Made by a program: the position numbers and the translations under genes. From Planctomycetota bacterium (GTDB taxonomy: Bacteria; Planctomycetota; Brocadiia; SM23-32; JAKLEA01): 64,000 nt of DNA. Of this stretch, positions 15,079 through 27,000 are shown in pieces (the first letter of the stretch is position 1; every line of letters begins with the position of its first letter). Below the pieces are notes generated by a model. That model was not told the DNA's origin and made no database searches. It saw only the letters and a program-made list of their open reading frames with translations. The stretch covers positions 62,001 through 126,000 of the forward strand of contig JAKLEA010000004.1 in NCBI GenBank assembly GCA_022711755.1. The letters are read 5' to 3'.

Positions 15079-18000
15079 ATGAGAAGGTTGAATTCGCGCG
15101 GGGGTTGCACTAGTCGTTCGGCTAAAGTTAACGTCGAGAGACTTGAAACCAGGGTACTGCTCAATGCCTTGTCGGAGACGGGGATTCTCTCCGGGCAGGC
15201 CGCGTTCATTCGCAATGACGGCCAGTGGACTGACGAGTCTGTGCGATACGCGCTGGACGGCGACGGGGCGGACGTTCTGGCCTGCGACGGGAGCTTGCGG
15301 ATACTTGCGTCTCAGGATGCGGACGCGGCGACGGGGCTGAGGACCGCGCCGCGCGAGTTCTCCATGACGCTTTCCGGCGCTCGGGTGGTAGCGCCTGTCG
15401 CGTCAGGGATGCTGCCGGGGCGGACGAGCTACTTTATCGGGGACACGCCTCGCGACTGGGTGGTCGGCGCGCCGAGCTTCTCCGAGATCGCGTATGAGAA
15501 TGTTTATGAGGGCGTGGACCTGGTCCTGTGGGGATCGAAATCGGAGATCAAGTATGAGTTCCGGCTCGATCCGTGGGCCGATCCCGGCGTCGTGCGCGTT
15601 GACCTCGGCGGGATTGACTCCATGAGTCTTGACGCCGGTGGCAATCTCAGGATAGCCGTCGGCGACGCCGAGTTCGCCGACCTTGCTCCGTTCGTTTATC
15701 AGGAGGCATATGGGAAGAAGACGAAGATCGAGGCGCGATACAAACTGATTGACGCGGACAGTTGGGGCATAGAGGTCGTCGGGGATTACGATCCTTCGCA
15801 ATCCCTGATCCTCGATCCCGCGATAGCGTGGTCGAGTTATCTCGGCGGCGGGGATTACGACTCAGCGCAGAGCATCGCGGTTGACGGCTCTGGCAACGTG
15901 TATGTGACGGGCGTGACGGACTCGGTGAACTTTCCGACGGACAACGGGTTCGACACATCCAACAGCGGCTTCCGGGACGCGTTTGTCACGAAGATAAGCT
16001 CCGACGGCTCGACGATACTCTGGTCGGCGTATCTTGGCGGCAGCGGCGGCAGCGACCAGGGATACGGGATAGCGGTGGACGGGACCGGGAACGTGTATGT
16101 GGCCGGAGTGACGGATTCCGGGGACTTTCCGGGATTGGGCGGTTTTGACACCACGCTGGGCGGGGGGCAGGACGGGTTTGTGGCGAAGATACTGTCCGAC
16201 GGTTCGGGCATTGCGTGGTCGAACTTCCTCGGTGGAATCGGCAATGATGAGGCGCGGGATATAGCGCTTGACGCAAGCGGGAACATTTATGTGACGGGGA
16301 TAACGCAATCGGGCGACTTCCCGGCGGTCAACGGATTCGACGCCTCTCTGGGCGGGGCGCAGGACGCATTCGTCACGAAGATAGCCAACGACGGTACGGC
16401 GATCATCTGGTCGAGTTACCTGGGCGGGACGAGTTATGAGGAGGGGATCGGGCTGGCGGTGGGCGGCGACAGCAGCGTTTACGTTACTGGCAACACGATG
16501 TCAGGCGATTTTTCGACGAACGGCGGGTTTCAGACGAGCTACGGCGGGGGGCAGGACGGTTTCGTGACGAAGGTATCCCCTGCGGGGAATAGTCTGGCGT
16601 GGTCGAGTTATCTTGGGGGAGGCAGTGCGGACTACGGAGAGGGCGTAGCGGTTGACGGGGCCGGGAATGCGTATGTGACGGGCTACACGCAGTCGGGCGA
16701 CTTCCCGTCGTCCGGCGGGTTTGACGCGACACTTGGCGGCAGCCAGGACGCCTTCATCACGAAGGTAGCCGCCGCAGGATCGTCCCTCGCATGGTCAAGC
16801 TACCTGGGCGGAAGCGGGAGCGAGAAGGGCCGCGACCTTGCGCTGGACGGCTCCGGCAACATCTTCCTGACCGGGGAGACCGATTCCAGCGACTTCCCGA
16901 CGGCCAACCCCGTTGACGGCACGCTCGGCGGCGGGCGGGACGCATACATGACAAAGGTCGCCGCGGACGGCAGCGCGATCTCGTTCTCGACCTACATAGG
17001 CGGCGACGCCGGCAACGAATACGGGCGCGACGTGGCCGTCCTGACCGACGCCTACATAACGGGCGATTCATGGTCGGACGACCTGCGGACAGACTACGGC
17101 TTCGATCAGAGCTACAACGGCAACGGCGACGCCTTTGTGATGAGGATTACGGCAGGCAATCTGCCTCCGCGCGGGACGATTGACTCGCCCGCGGACGGCG
17201 CGACCACGTACCCCGGCGGCACGATCAACCTTTTGGGATCGGGCTTCGACCCGAACGGCACGATAGCGTCGTGGGACTGGCAGGTGACCGGCCCCAACTC
17301 CTTCAGTTGGTCCTCCACGGATGAAGACCCCGGTCTGCTCGCCCTGCCGGACCTGGGCGATTACACAATCACGCTCACGGTGACGGATAACGAGGGCGCG
17401 CCGGACGAGTCGCCAGAGGTTGTCACGGCCCAGGTCAGGAACAACCCGGACGGGACGATTGATTCCCCGCTGGACGGGGCGGTTGTCTTCCAGGGCGGGA
17501 GTATTGACCTTCTGGGCACGGGATACGACTCTGACGGAACCGTAGTCGCATGGGACTGGCAGATAACAGGCCCGTCCGGCTTCACATGGTCTTCGTCGGT
17601 CGAGGACCCCGGACTGCTGTCGCTGCCCAACCTGGGAGAGTATTCCATAACGCTGACGGTGACGGACAACACGGGGCTTGAAGACCCGGTTCCGGCGGCG
17701 GCGACGGTCGCTCTGCGCGCCCGTCCGAACGGAACAATTACTTCCCCGACCAACGGCCTGGTCATCCAGCCGGGTGAAAACATTGACCTGCAATCCTCCT
17801 GGACGGACGCCGACGGAACGGTCACGGCGTGGGACTGGCAGATAACCGGCCCGAACGGCTTCACGTGGTCGTCCTCGGTTGAAGATCCCGGAACGCTGAC
17901 GCTCAGCGACGAGGGCGCATACGCAATCACGCTGACGGTCACGGACAATCATGGCTACGCGGACCTGACGCCCGCGCAGACGGGCGTGGTTGTGAATAAA

Positions 18001-21000
18001 TTCATCTTTGAGAATGTGACGGGCGCGTCCGGTCTGGATACCAGCCGCTTGGGCGTGGGCGTCGCTGACATCACTGGCGACGGCATAATTGACGTGGTCA
18101 TGACCGGCGAGAGCGGCGAGATGAACCATGCCTGGTTCGGTGATGGGGACATGACCTTCACAGATCCCGGTTCCGTGGGCATTGAGAATCAGGAAGGACA
18201 TACCCCGTCCTTTGCTGATTACGATAACGACGGCGACACGGACCTGGCAGTCGGCTGGTATTGGAGTGGCGGCAGCGGTCTTTACCGGAACGCCGGAACG
18301 GGAACTTTCACCGACGTCAGCGGATCTTCGGGCGTAGGCGACCCGGACAAGATACACCTTGCGTCGTGGGCCGACGTGAACAACGACGGCTGGCCGGACC
18401 TGGCCTTCGCCCGCAATGGCGCGAACATGCTCTTCCTCAACAACGGCAACGGAACTTTCACCGATCAGGCCGCCGCCCGCGGCATGAACCAGGGAGGTTA
18501 CGGCATTGCAGTCATATTCGGCGACATAGACCGGGACGGAGATTCCGACGCATACGCCACGATTGACGGCGGGACCAACAACAGGTTGCTTCGGAACAAC
18601 GGGACAGGATATTTCACGGATGTCACGGATTCATCAGGGGCGTCCGGAGTGTTCGGCGGCAGCCAGCATCCCATGTTCGCTGACTATGACAATGACGGTG
18701 ATCTGGACCTGTTCCAAACGGGGCCGGGATTGAAATTGCTGGCCAACGACGGAAGAGGATACTTCACGGATGTCACTTCGGCGGCGGGGCTTGGCGGCGC
18801 GGGCACGTCGCCCGTAGGCGTCATGGTTACCGATCTGGACAATGACGGATATCAGGACCTCATGGTATCGGCAACCACCGGGAGCAAGCTCTACCTGGGC
18901 GCTCCCTCAGGAGTATTTCTTGACTCAACCGCCAACGAACCCATGCTCGGCGTCGGCCGTCCGATCACCTTTGGAGATTTCGACAGGGACGGCGACGTGG
19001 ACGTCCTGCAGGTGCATGCCACGCCGACGTGCCTGCTTGAAAACCTGACTGATGACGGACGCATGTTGACCGTCGCTGCCGACGGATTGACTACAAGCCG
19101 CAGCGGCATCGGCACGCAACTCTCGCTCTATCGCCTTGATGGAAGCGAGTGGGAACTGGTCGGATACCGCGAAATCTTCAGTGGCTACGGACGCACCAGC
19201 GGCAACCCTCTGGAGCAATACTTCGCCCTGCCCGAGGACGGGACCTACAAGGTCATGGCGCAGTTCGTAAACGGCTCCTCCGCCGAGCACACCTTCGCCT
19301 ATTCCGGCGCCGGGCCGGTCAATCTTACGCTCAATCCTGAAGGCTACGCCCCGCAGAGCGTCATTGACTCCCCGCTTGACGGATTGGCAATTGACCCCGG
19401 CCAGAGCATCAACCTGCAAGGCTCCGGCAGCGACGCGGACGGCTCAATCATCACCTGGCGCTGGGAAATCTCCGGCCCCAACGGGTTCGCGTGGAGTTCA
19501 ACCAGCGAAGACCCCGGCTCGCTCCAACTCAACGATTTCGGGAAATACACGATCACGCTGACGACGATTGACGACGACGGCTTCATTGACCAGACCCCGG
19601 CAAGGGCCACTGTCTGGGCGAACTTCGCGCCCTCGATAACGGTTGACGCTCCGGCCTCGAACCTCATTAAGAATCCCGGCCAGGTTGCCCGCATCGCCTT
19701 CACGGCAGCCGATCCGGACAACGCTGCGGCAATCTCCCTCTACTATGACACGGACACAAATCCCGACAATGGCAAAACCCTCATCACATCCGCGCTGGTC
19801 GAGGGGACGGATACCTACTACGACTGGACCATCCCGGCCAATTACGGCGCAACGTATTACGTCTACGCGCTGATTTCCGACGGCGTAAGCTCGGTCGGCG
19901 ACTACGGCCCGGCCACGGTCCACGTCAATAGCCAGCCCAATGGCGTCATTGATTCGCCGTTGAGCGGGAGCATCGTCAAGCCCGGACAGTCAATCAACCT
20001 GACGTCGAGCTGGACCGATGACGGCGCTGTGACCGGCTGGAACTGGCAGATAACCGGCCCCAGCGGCTTCACGTGGTCCTCAAGCAATGAAGACCCCGGC
20101 CTGTTGCAACTCAACACAGAGGGCGTCTACACAGTCACTCTGACGGTGACGGACGACCTGGGGCTTGCCGACCCGACGCCGGCGCAGGTCAGCGTCGAGG
20201 TTACAGACCGCATCTTCACGAACGTCTATTCCAACTCCGGACTGACATCATATTGGTATGGTTTCGGCATAGAGGACATCAACGGCGACGGGATTCTGGA
20301 CCTTGTGCCGTCCAAGGGCGGCACTGACTATCGTCTCTTCCTTGGCAATGGGGATCTCACCTTTGCCGCCCAGCAGAACATGGGTTTTGAAGGCGATCCG
20401 GCGCATGGCGCCTACTTCGGGGATTACGACAACGACGGCGACCGAGACATCTACGAGACCTGGGCCTTCAGCAGCAGCTACCTCTTCCGAAATCAAGGCG
20501 ACGGGCACGTCGTCAACGCCAACTCCAGTTCCGGCATCGGCTCCCCCAGCGACCTTCAGGTTGCCACGTGGGCCGACCTGAACGCGGACGGCTGGACCGA
20601 TCTTACGCTGGCGGGAACGACCACCAAGGTCTTCATCAATAACCACAACGGCACGTTCACCAATCAGACCTCGCAAAGTGGACTCTCAGGTACGGCACAT
20701 GAGATCATCTACGGCGATCTTGACAGGGACGGTGACCTGGACGCGTTCAAGAACGATTGGAGCGGCAACGGCGCCCTGTACCTGAACAACGGGACAGGCT
20801 CCTTCACCAACGCCACGAGTTCGTCAGGTGGACCGGGCGTCTTCAGCGGCCCCAAGTCCGCCGCGCTCGCCGATTACAACAACGATGGCTACCTCGATCT
20901 CATCCTCAACGGCTCATATCCAAAGGTCCTCAGGAATGACGGGAGCGCGTACTTCGTTGATGTTACGAACGAGGTTGGGTTGAGCGGGATTACCTGCGCC

Positions 21001-24000
21001 GACGGGCGCGACGGCCTGATGGTCGCCGACTTCAACAACGACGGATGGCAGGACCTTTTCCTTTGTGTTGACAGCGGCAGTCGCGTCTTCCTGGGCGGCG
21101 CTTCCGGGGTCTTCACGGAAGTCACGTCCAATGAACCGGCGCTCGGCGAGAGCAGGATAGTCTCCTACGGGGACCTTGACCGCGACGGCGATGTTGACGT
21201 CGTAGCCTCCGCTTTCGAACAGGTAACCAATCCGCACCGCAATACCTTCAAACTCCTGAGAAACGACACGAACGACGGACGCCTGCTGACGGTCAGAGCG
21301 GACGGGTTGACCACGATGCGGGACGGCATCGGCACTGGAATCTCGCTCTATCGCGAGGAGGCCGGGCAATGGGAGTTCCTGGGCTATCGCGAGATATTCA
21401 GCGGTTTCGGCTCCTATTCCGGCAATCCCCTCGAGGCCTATTTCGCCCTGCCCGACGACGGCAATTACAAGGTCCAGGGCCGATTCGTCAACGGCCAGGT
21501 CGGGGACTACGAATTCGCATACTCCGGCGCGGCCCCGGTCTCCATCACGCTGAATCCGGAAGGCTTCGCGCCCGTCATCGCCATAAACTCCCCGACGGAC
21601 GGTTCCGACATAGACATTCATCAGAGCATTAACCTCCAGGCGACGGGAACCGATTCCGACGGCGCGATTGTCTCGTGGTTCTGGAACATCACGGGGCCGA
21701 ACGGATTCTCATGGACCTCGACAGCCGAGGACCCCGGACTGCTTCAACTGGACGATCCGGGCGAATACGTCGTCACGCTGACGGCCGAGGACGACGACGG
21801 ATTCCTCAACGCCCTGCCGGCGATCGCCGTCGTTGACGTCATTGACCACGGCCCTGTCGTCACGGACATGACGCCCGAAGGCCCCGTCGGCGCGGCGGTT
21901 GACGAGATCGTCGTGGAGTTCAACGAGGCGCTGAACGTCGCATCAGCCCAGAGCGCCGCGAATTACATTCTCACCGGCAGTCTGGACCACATTTTCGGCA
22001 ATGCGGACGACAGCGACCTTTCCGGCATGATCCAGAGCATCGTCTATTCGGACGGCGGCGGCGCTGGGCCGTTCGAGGTGACAATCACCCTGAGCGCCCC
22101 ACTTGACGAGGGCGCTTATCGTCTGACCATTGACGGGAACAACACCGTCACCGACGCGGCGGGCAACTCACTCAACGACGGCGCGGACGAAGTCCGCTCA
22201 TTCGCCGTTGACGCAATCTCCCCGACCGTCACGATTGACCTCCAGCCCGGCAGCGACTCCGGCGCGTCCGACACGGATAACATAACAAACGACAACACGC
22301 CGACTTATGACATAACAGTCAACGAGTCGGGGACGATTGAGGTTGATTACGACGGCGACGGAACCCCGGAAACGACCATGGTCCTGGATTCGGCTGGGAC
22401 ATACGAAATCAGCGTGGGAATGGCGACCGGATCATTCCAGACTCAACAGACCTTCGCAGTCGGGACCAATCCCTACAACGTCGAGTCCGGCGATCTTGAC
22501 AAGGACGGCGCTCTTGACCTGATCGTAGCCAATGTGGCAAGCAATAACCTGTCTCTGCTCATGGGCAATGGCGACGGGACATTCCAGGCGCAGCAGAACT
22601 ACGCGATGGGCACGAGTCCCCACGCACTCATCGTCGTTGACTTGAACGCTGACGGCAATCTTGACGTTGCCACGGGCAACGTTACCGGCGTCGTCGCCGT
22701 AAGGCTCGGCAATGGCGACGGAACACTTGGGACGATGCAGACCTATTCCACCGGCTCGGAAAGCCGGAGTATCACTGCCGCCGATTTCAACGGAGACACG
22801 ATCCTTGATCTTGCCACGGGCGACAAAACCAACAACCGCGTGTCGGTCTTCATTGGTAACGGCGATGGAACTTTCCAGTCGCAACTGACCTACGCTGTCG
22901 GGACTTACCCTCTCGGCATCTGCAGCGGCGATTTCAACGGAGATGGACGGCAGGACATCGCCACGGCGAATGACTCAACCGACAACGTCTCGGTACTGAT
23001 CGGCAACGGGAACGGCACGTTCCAGTCGGCAGTGAATTACGCCGCAGGGGATCAGCCGCGCCACGTCATCAGCGTTGATCTTGATGGCGACAGCGATCTG
23101 GACCTCGTTACGGCAAACTGGTGGAGCCGGGATGTATCGGTTCTGCTTGGCAATGGAAACGGTACCTTCCAGACCCAGATCAGGCCGCAGGTCGGATACG
23201 GCCCAAGGGTGGTTGTCTCGACCGACGCGAATAACGATGGCATCGCGGACCTGGCGGTCGCCTGCGCAAGCGATGACGTTGCCGCGCTGTTGATCGGCAA
23301 CGGGAACGGCACGTTCCAGACCTACCAGACGTTTGCTACCGGCGACTATCCGGATTGCGTCTGCGCCGGGGATTTCAACGGCGACGGCGCGAGCGACATT
23401 GTTTTAGGCAATGACCTGGCAAACAACGTCTCCGTCCTCCTTGGCGAAATCGCTGAACTATCGGATGGCGCTTATCCCTTTACCGTCACCTTCACCGACT
23501 CCGCCGCCAACGTCGTCACGGACAGCGATCCGACGACGGTTGACACCGTAGGGCCGGAGGTTTCCGGCATGGTCCCGCCCCCTGCGACCAATGCGGCGGT
23601 CGGGCAGATTGTGCTGACCTTCAACGAGGCGCTTGACCCCGCGACGGCTGAGGACCTTGCCGACTACCAGCTTCTGGCAAGCGGCGGGGACGGCGCATTC
23701 GGCGACGGGAACGAGGTCGTCCTCGACGCCAGTATACAAACAATAGTATACGCCGACGGCGGCGGGGCCGGGCCTTTCACGGTCACGCTCACCCTCAATC
23801 CCGTCCTGAGCGACGAAAGCTATCAGTTGACCATTGACGGCGATTCGTCGGTCAAGGATATCGCCGGTAACGTCCTCAATAACGGCAGCGACGAGGTCCG
23901 TACCTTCCTGATTGACACCATCCCGCCCACGGTCACGATTGACCTCCAGCCCGGCAGCGACTCCGGCGCGTCCGACAGCGACAACGTAACCAACGATAAT

Positions 24001-27000
24001 ACACCGACTTATGACGTAACAGTCAGCGAGGCTGGAACGCTGGAGATTGACCTTGACGGGGATGGGACTCCGGATAGGACAATAGTCATTAATGCCGCTG
24101 GGACCTATGAAGTTGATCTGTTTGGAGACCAGGATGGGTTCATAACCTTTGACGGTTATCTGGGCGGCTCCAACCCGTCAGGCATAGCGGGAGGAGACAT
24201 CAATGGCGACGGTCATGCCGACCTTGTGTCAACAGACAACGGTAGCGCCCAGATTTCCGTATATCTGAATCGCGGGGATGGAACGTTTGAGCAGCGCGCG
24301 GCTTACGCGGCGGGCAGTTCCCCGAACGGCGTAGCCATCGGGGATCTTAATGGCGACGGCGTTGGAGACGTTGTGGTCGGAGCATCCGTCTCGTCTCAGG
24401 CCAGAGCCTGCGTGTTCTTGAGCAACGGAGACGGAACGTTGCAGCCCTACCAGTCCTACGCCGTCGGCGGAACCGCAGCCGGATGTGTCATCTGTGTGGA
24501 CTTGAATGCCGACGGGAAGCTCGACCTGGCCGGGACGAACAACTCCGGCGATCAGGTTGGAGTTCTTCGCGGCAACGGAGACGGGACTTTCCAGGGGGCT
24601 CAGTTGTATACAGTCGGCGACGGTCCCTACTGTGTATTCAGCGCTGACCTGGATGGCGATTCAAAGAACGATCTCGTTACTGCCAACGGGAACAGCGACA
24701 ACATATCTGTGCTCAAGGGCAACGGCGACGGGACGTTCCAGGCGCAACAGACCTATGCGACCGGTGATTTGCCGATGTGGGTTGCCGGCGGCGATCTTGA
24801 CGGCGATTTGCGCGTGGACCTGGTTGTGTCAAACGCGGCGGGCAATTCCATATCCGTGCTTCTCAACAATGGTGATGGGACCTTTGGAGCCAAGACGGAT
24901 TACCCGGCAGCTAACACCCCCCGCGGCGTCGTTGTTACCGACGTTGATTCGGACGGGATTGCGGACGTTGCGGTCTCAACAAAGGGATCGTCAAGCATTC
25001 TGCTTTTCCCAGGGAACGGCGACGGGACGCTGGATGTCGCTGAAAGACTCGGTACCGGCGAATCCCCGAACGGATTGTTCGCCGGCGATCTTGACGGCGA
25101 TTCCCTGCCCGATCTGGCTGCCGCCTGCTCAGGCGACAGCGATGAGGTTGCCGTGCTCCTGACCGAAGGGACGACCGGCTTCAGAACGTATGATCGGGTA
25201 TTATTGAGCGATTCGCCGCTGGGCATGATTGCCGTTGATCTGAATCTGGACGGAAATCTCGACATTGTCGGCGCGCTCTACTATGAGTCCGTCAGTTCCC
25301 TGTCGGTTCTTCTCGGGAACGGCGACGGTTCGTTCGGCGGGGAGACGCTGCTGCCCGTCGCCGGCATGTCATCGGACGTTGTCAGCGCCGATTTCAATAA
25401 CGACGCCGTACCGGACCTTGCGGCGACCAACTATAATGGGAATACGGTTTCGGTTCTGATGGGAAGAGGCGACGGCTCATTCGATCCCTATCAGACCAGC
25501 ATCGTCAACAACGGACCGCTGGGGTTGTATTGCGATGACCTGGACAAAGACGGCAATCAGGACATCATCGCGTCGAACAGCAACGGTCTTAACCTTGATG
25601 GCAATACGGTCTCGGTCCTTCTGGGAAACGGCGACGGTTCCTTCCAGCCGCAAATCACGCTGACTGTCGGACAAGGTCCGACCACAGTCGTCGCCGCCGA
25701 TTTCAACAACGACGGCATTTCCGATATTGCAACATGCAACATGGCCGGTCAGACAATAACGCTCCTTCCCGGCAACGGGGATGGCACGTTCCAGACGGCC
25801 TTGACCTGCTCAATGCCGTCAGGCATCGGCCTGAGGCTTCGTGCCGCGGACTTCGACAAGGACGGGAACCTTGATATCGCCGTATCAGGAGAGGAACTGC
25901 TTGTTCTGCTCGGAAACGGCGACGGGACCTTCCAAACTGAATTCTCTGTGTGCAGCGAGACCATTGACGTGGCGGTCGGTGATTTTGACTGCGACGGAAA
26001 CGCCGACCTCCTGGCCTCTGAATACCCGTTTACATCCCATGCAACACCGAGCATATTCCTCGTTCGAGGCAACGGCGATGGAACATTTGAGCCTGTAGAG
26101 AGCTATTCAATAGGAACTCACACATCCGTCGCTGCCGGCGATCTGAATGGCGACGGCAAGATGGATGCGATAGTGGGCGGTGAGGACTCCAGCATTGGAA
26201 TCATCCTGGCCAGAAGCGGCCCGCTCGCAGACGGTATCTACCCAGTCAACGTCACCTTCACCGACGCCGGCGGGAACGTTGGAACAGACAGCGATCCGAC
26301 GACGATAGACACGGAAGTCCCGGAAAGCGTCATCGAGCAACCCTCCGGCGACGTCAAGTGGCCCGAAGACACGCCCTACGATTTCGCGGGAAGCGGCGAT
26401 GAAGCGGCGACTACGTCGCCGTTGTCCTTCGCTTGGGACTTCGGCGGCGGCGCGGCGAACTCATCCGAGCAGAACCCCACCGCGACATTCAACACCGTCG
26501 GGACATACACCGTCAGCCTCACCGTCTCCGACCTGGCGGGCAACGTTGACCCGACGCCGGCGACCGTGCAGTTCACGGCGGTGCGCAAGCCCAACCCCGG
26601 CTACAACGGCCCCGTCCTCATCATCCCCGACATGGTCGAGGTCATGCCCGCGCGCGACCACTACACCGACTGGGTCGAGTCCACGCCCTACGGCATCGCC
26701 CCGGACTGGTTCGACACGGAGAACACCCTCACGAGGGCCTACGATCCCCTGCTGGCGTCCCTGCAAGCCCCCGGCGTTGACCTCGTCATGGGCGTTGACT
26801 GCTTCGTGGCGGCCTACGACTGGCGGCTCTCCTTCGCTCCCGACGACGGCGTCGCGGACGGGCATCTCGCCACGGGATTGAACGACGCCGACGCGACTTA
26901 CGAATACGCGGTCGAATACCTCCGATACTGGATTGACGCGGCCAAGACGGCCAGCGGATGGGACACCGTCACCCTCATCGGACACGGCACGGGCGGCATA

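Noticed and set aside
17068..18357. A 429-codon open frame on the minus strand inside the giant gene
   Set aside because: It is a mirror of repeated PKD-like domains in the true frame. It has no domains of its own and no ribosome-binding site.
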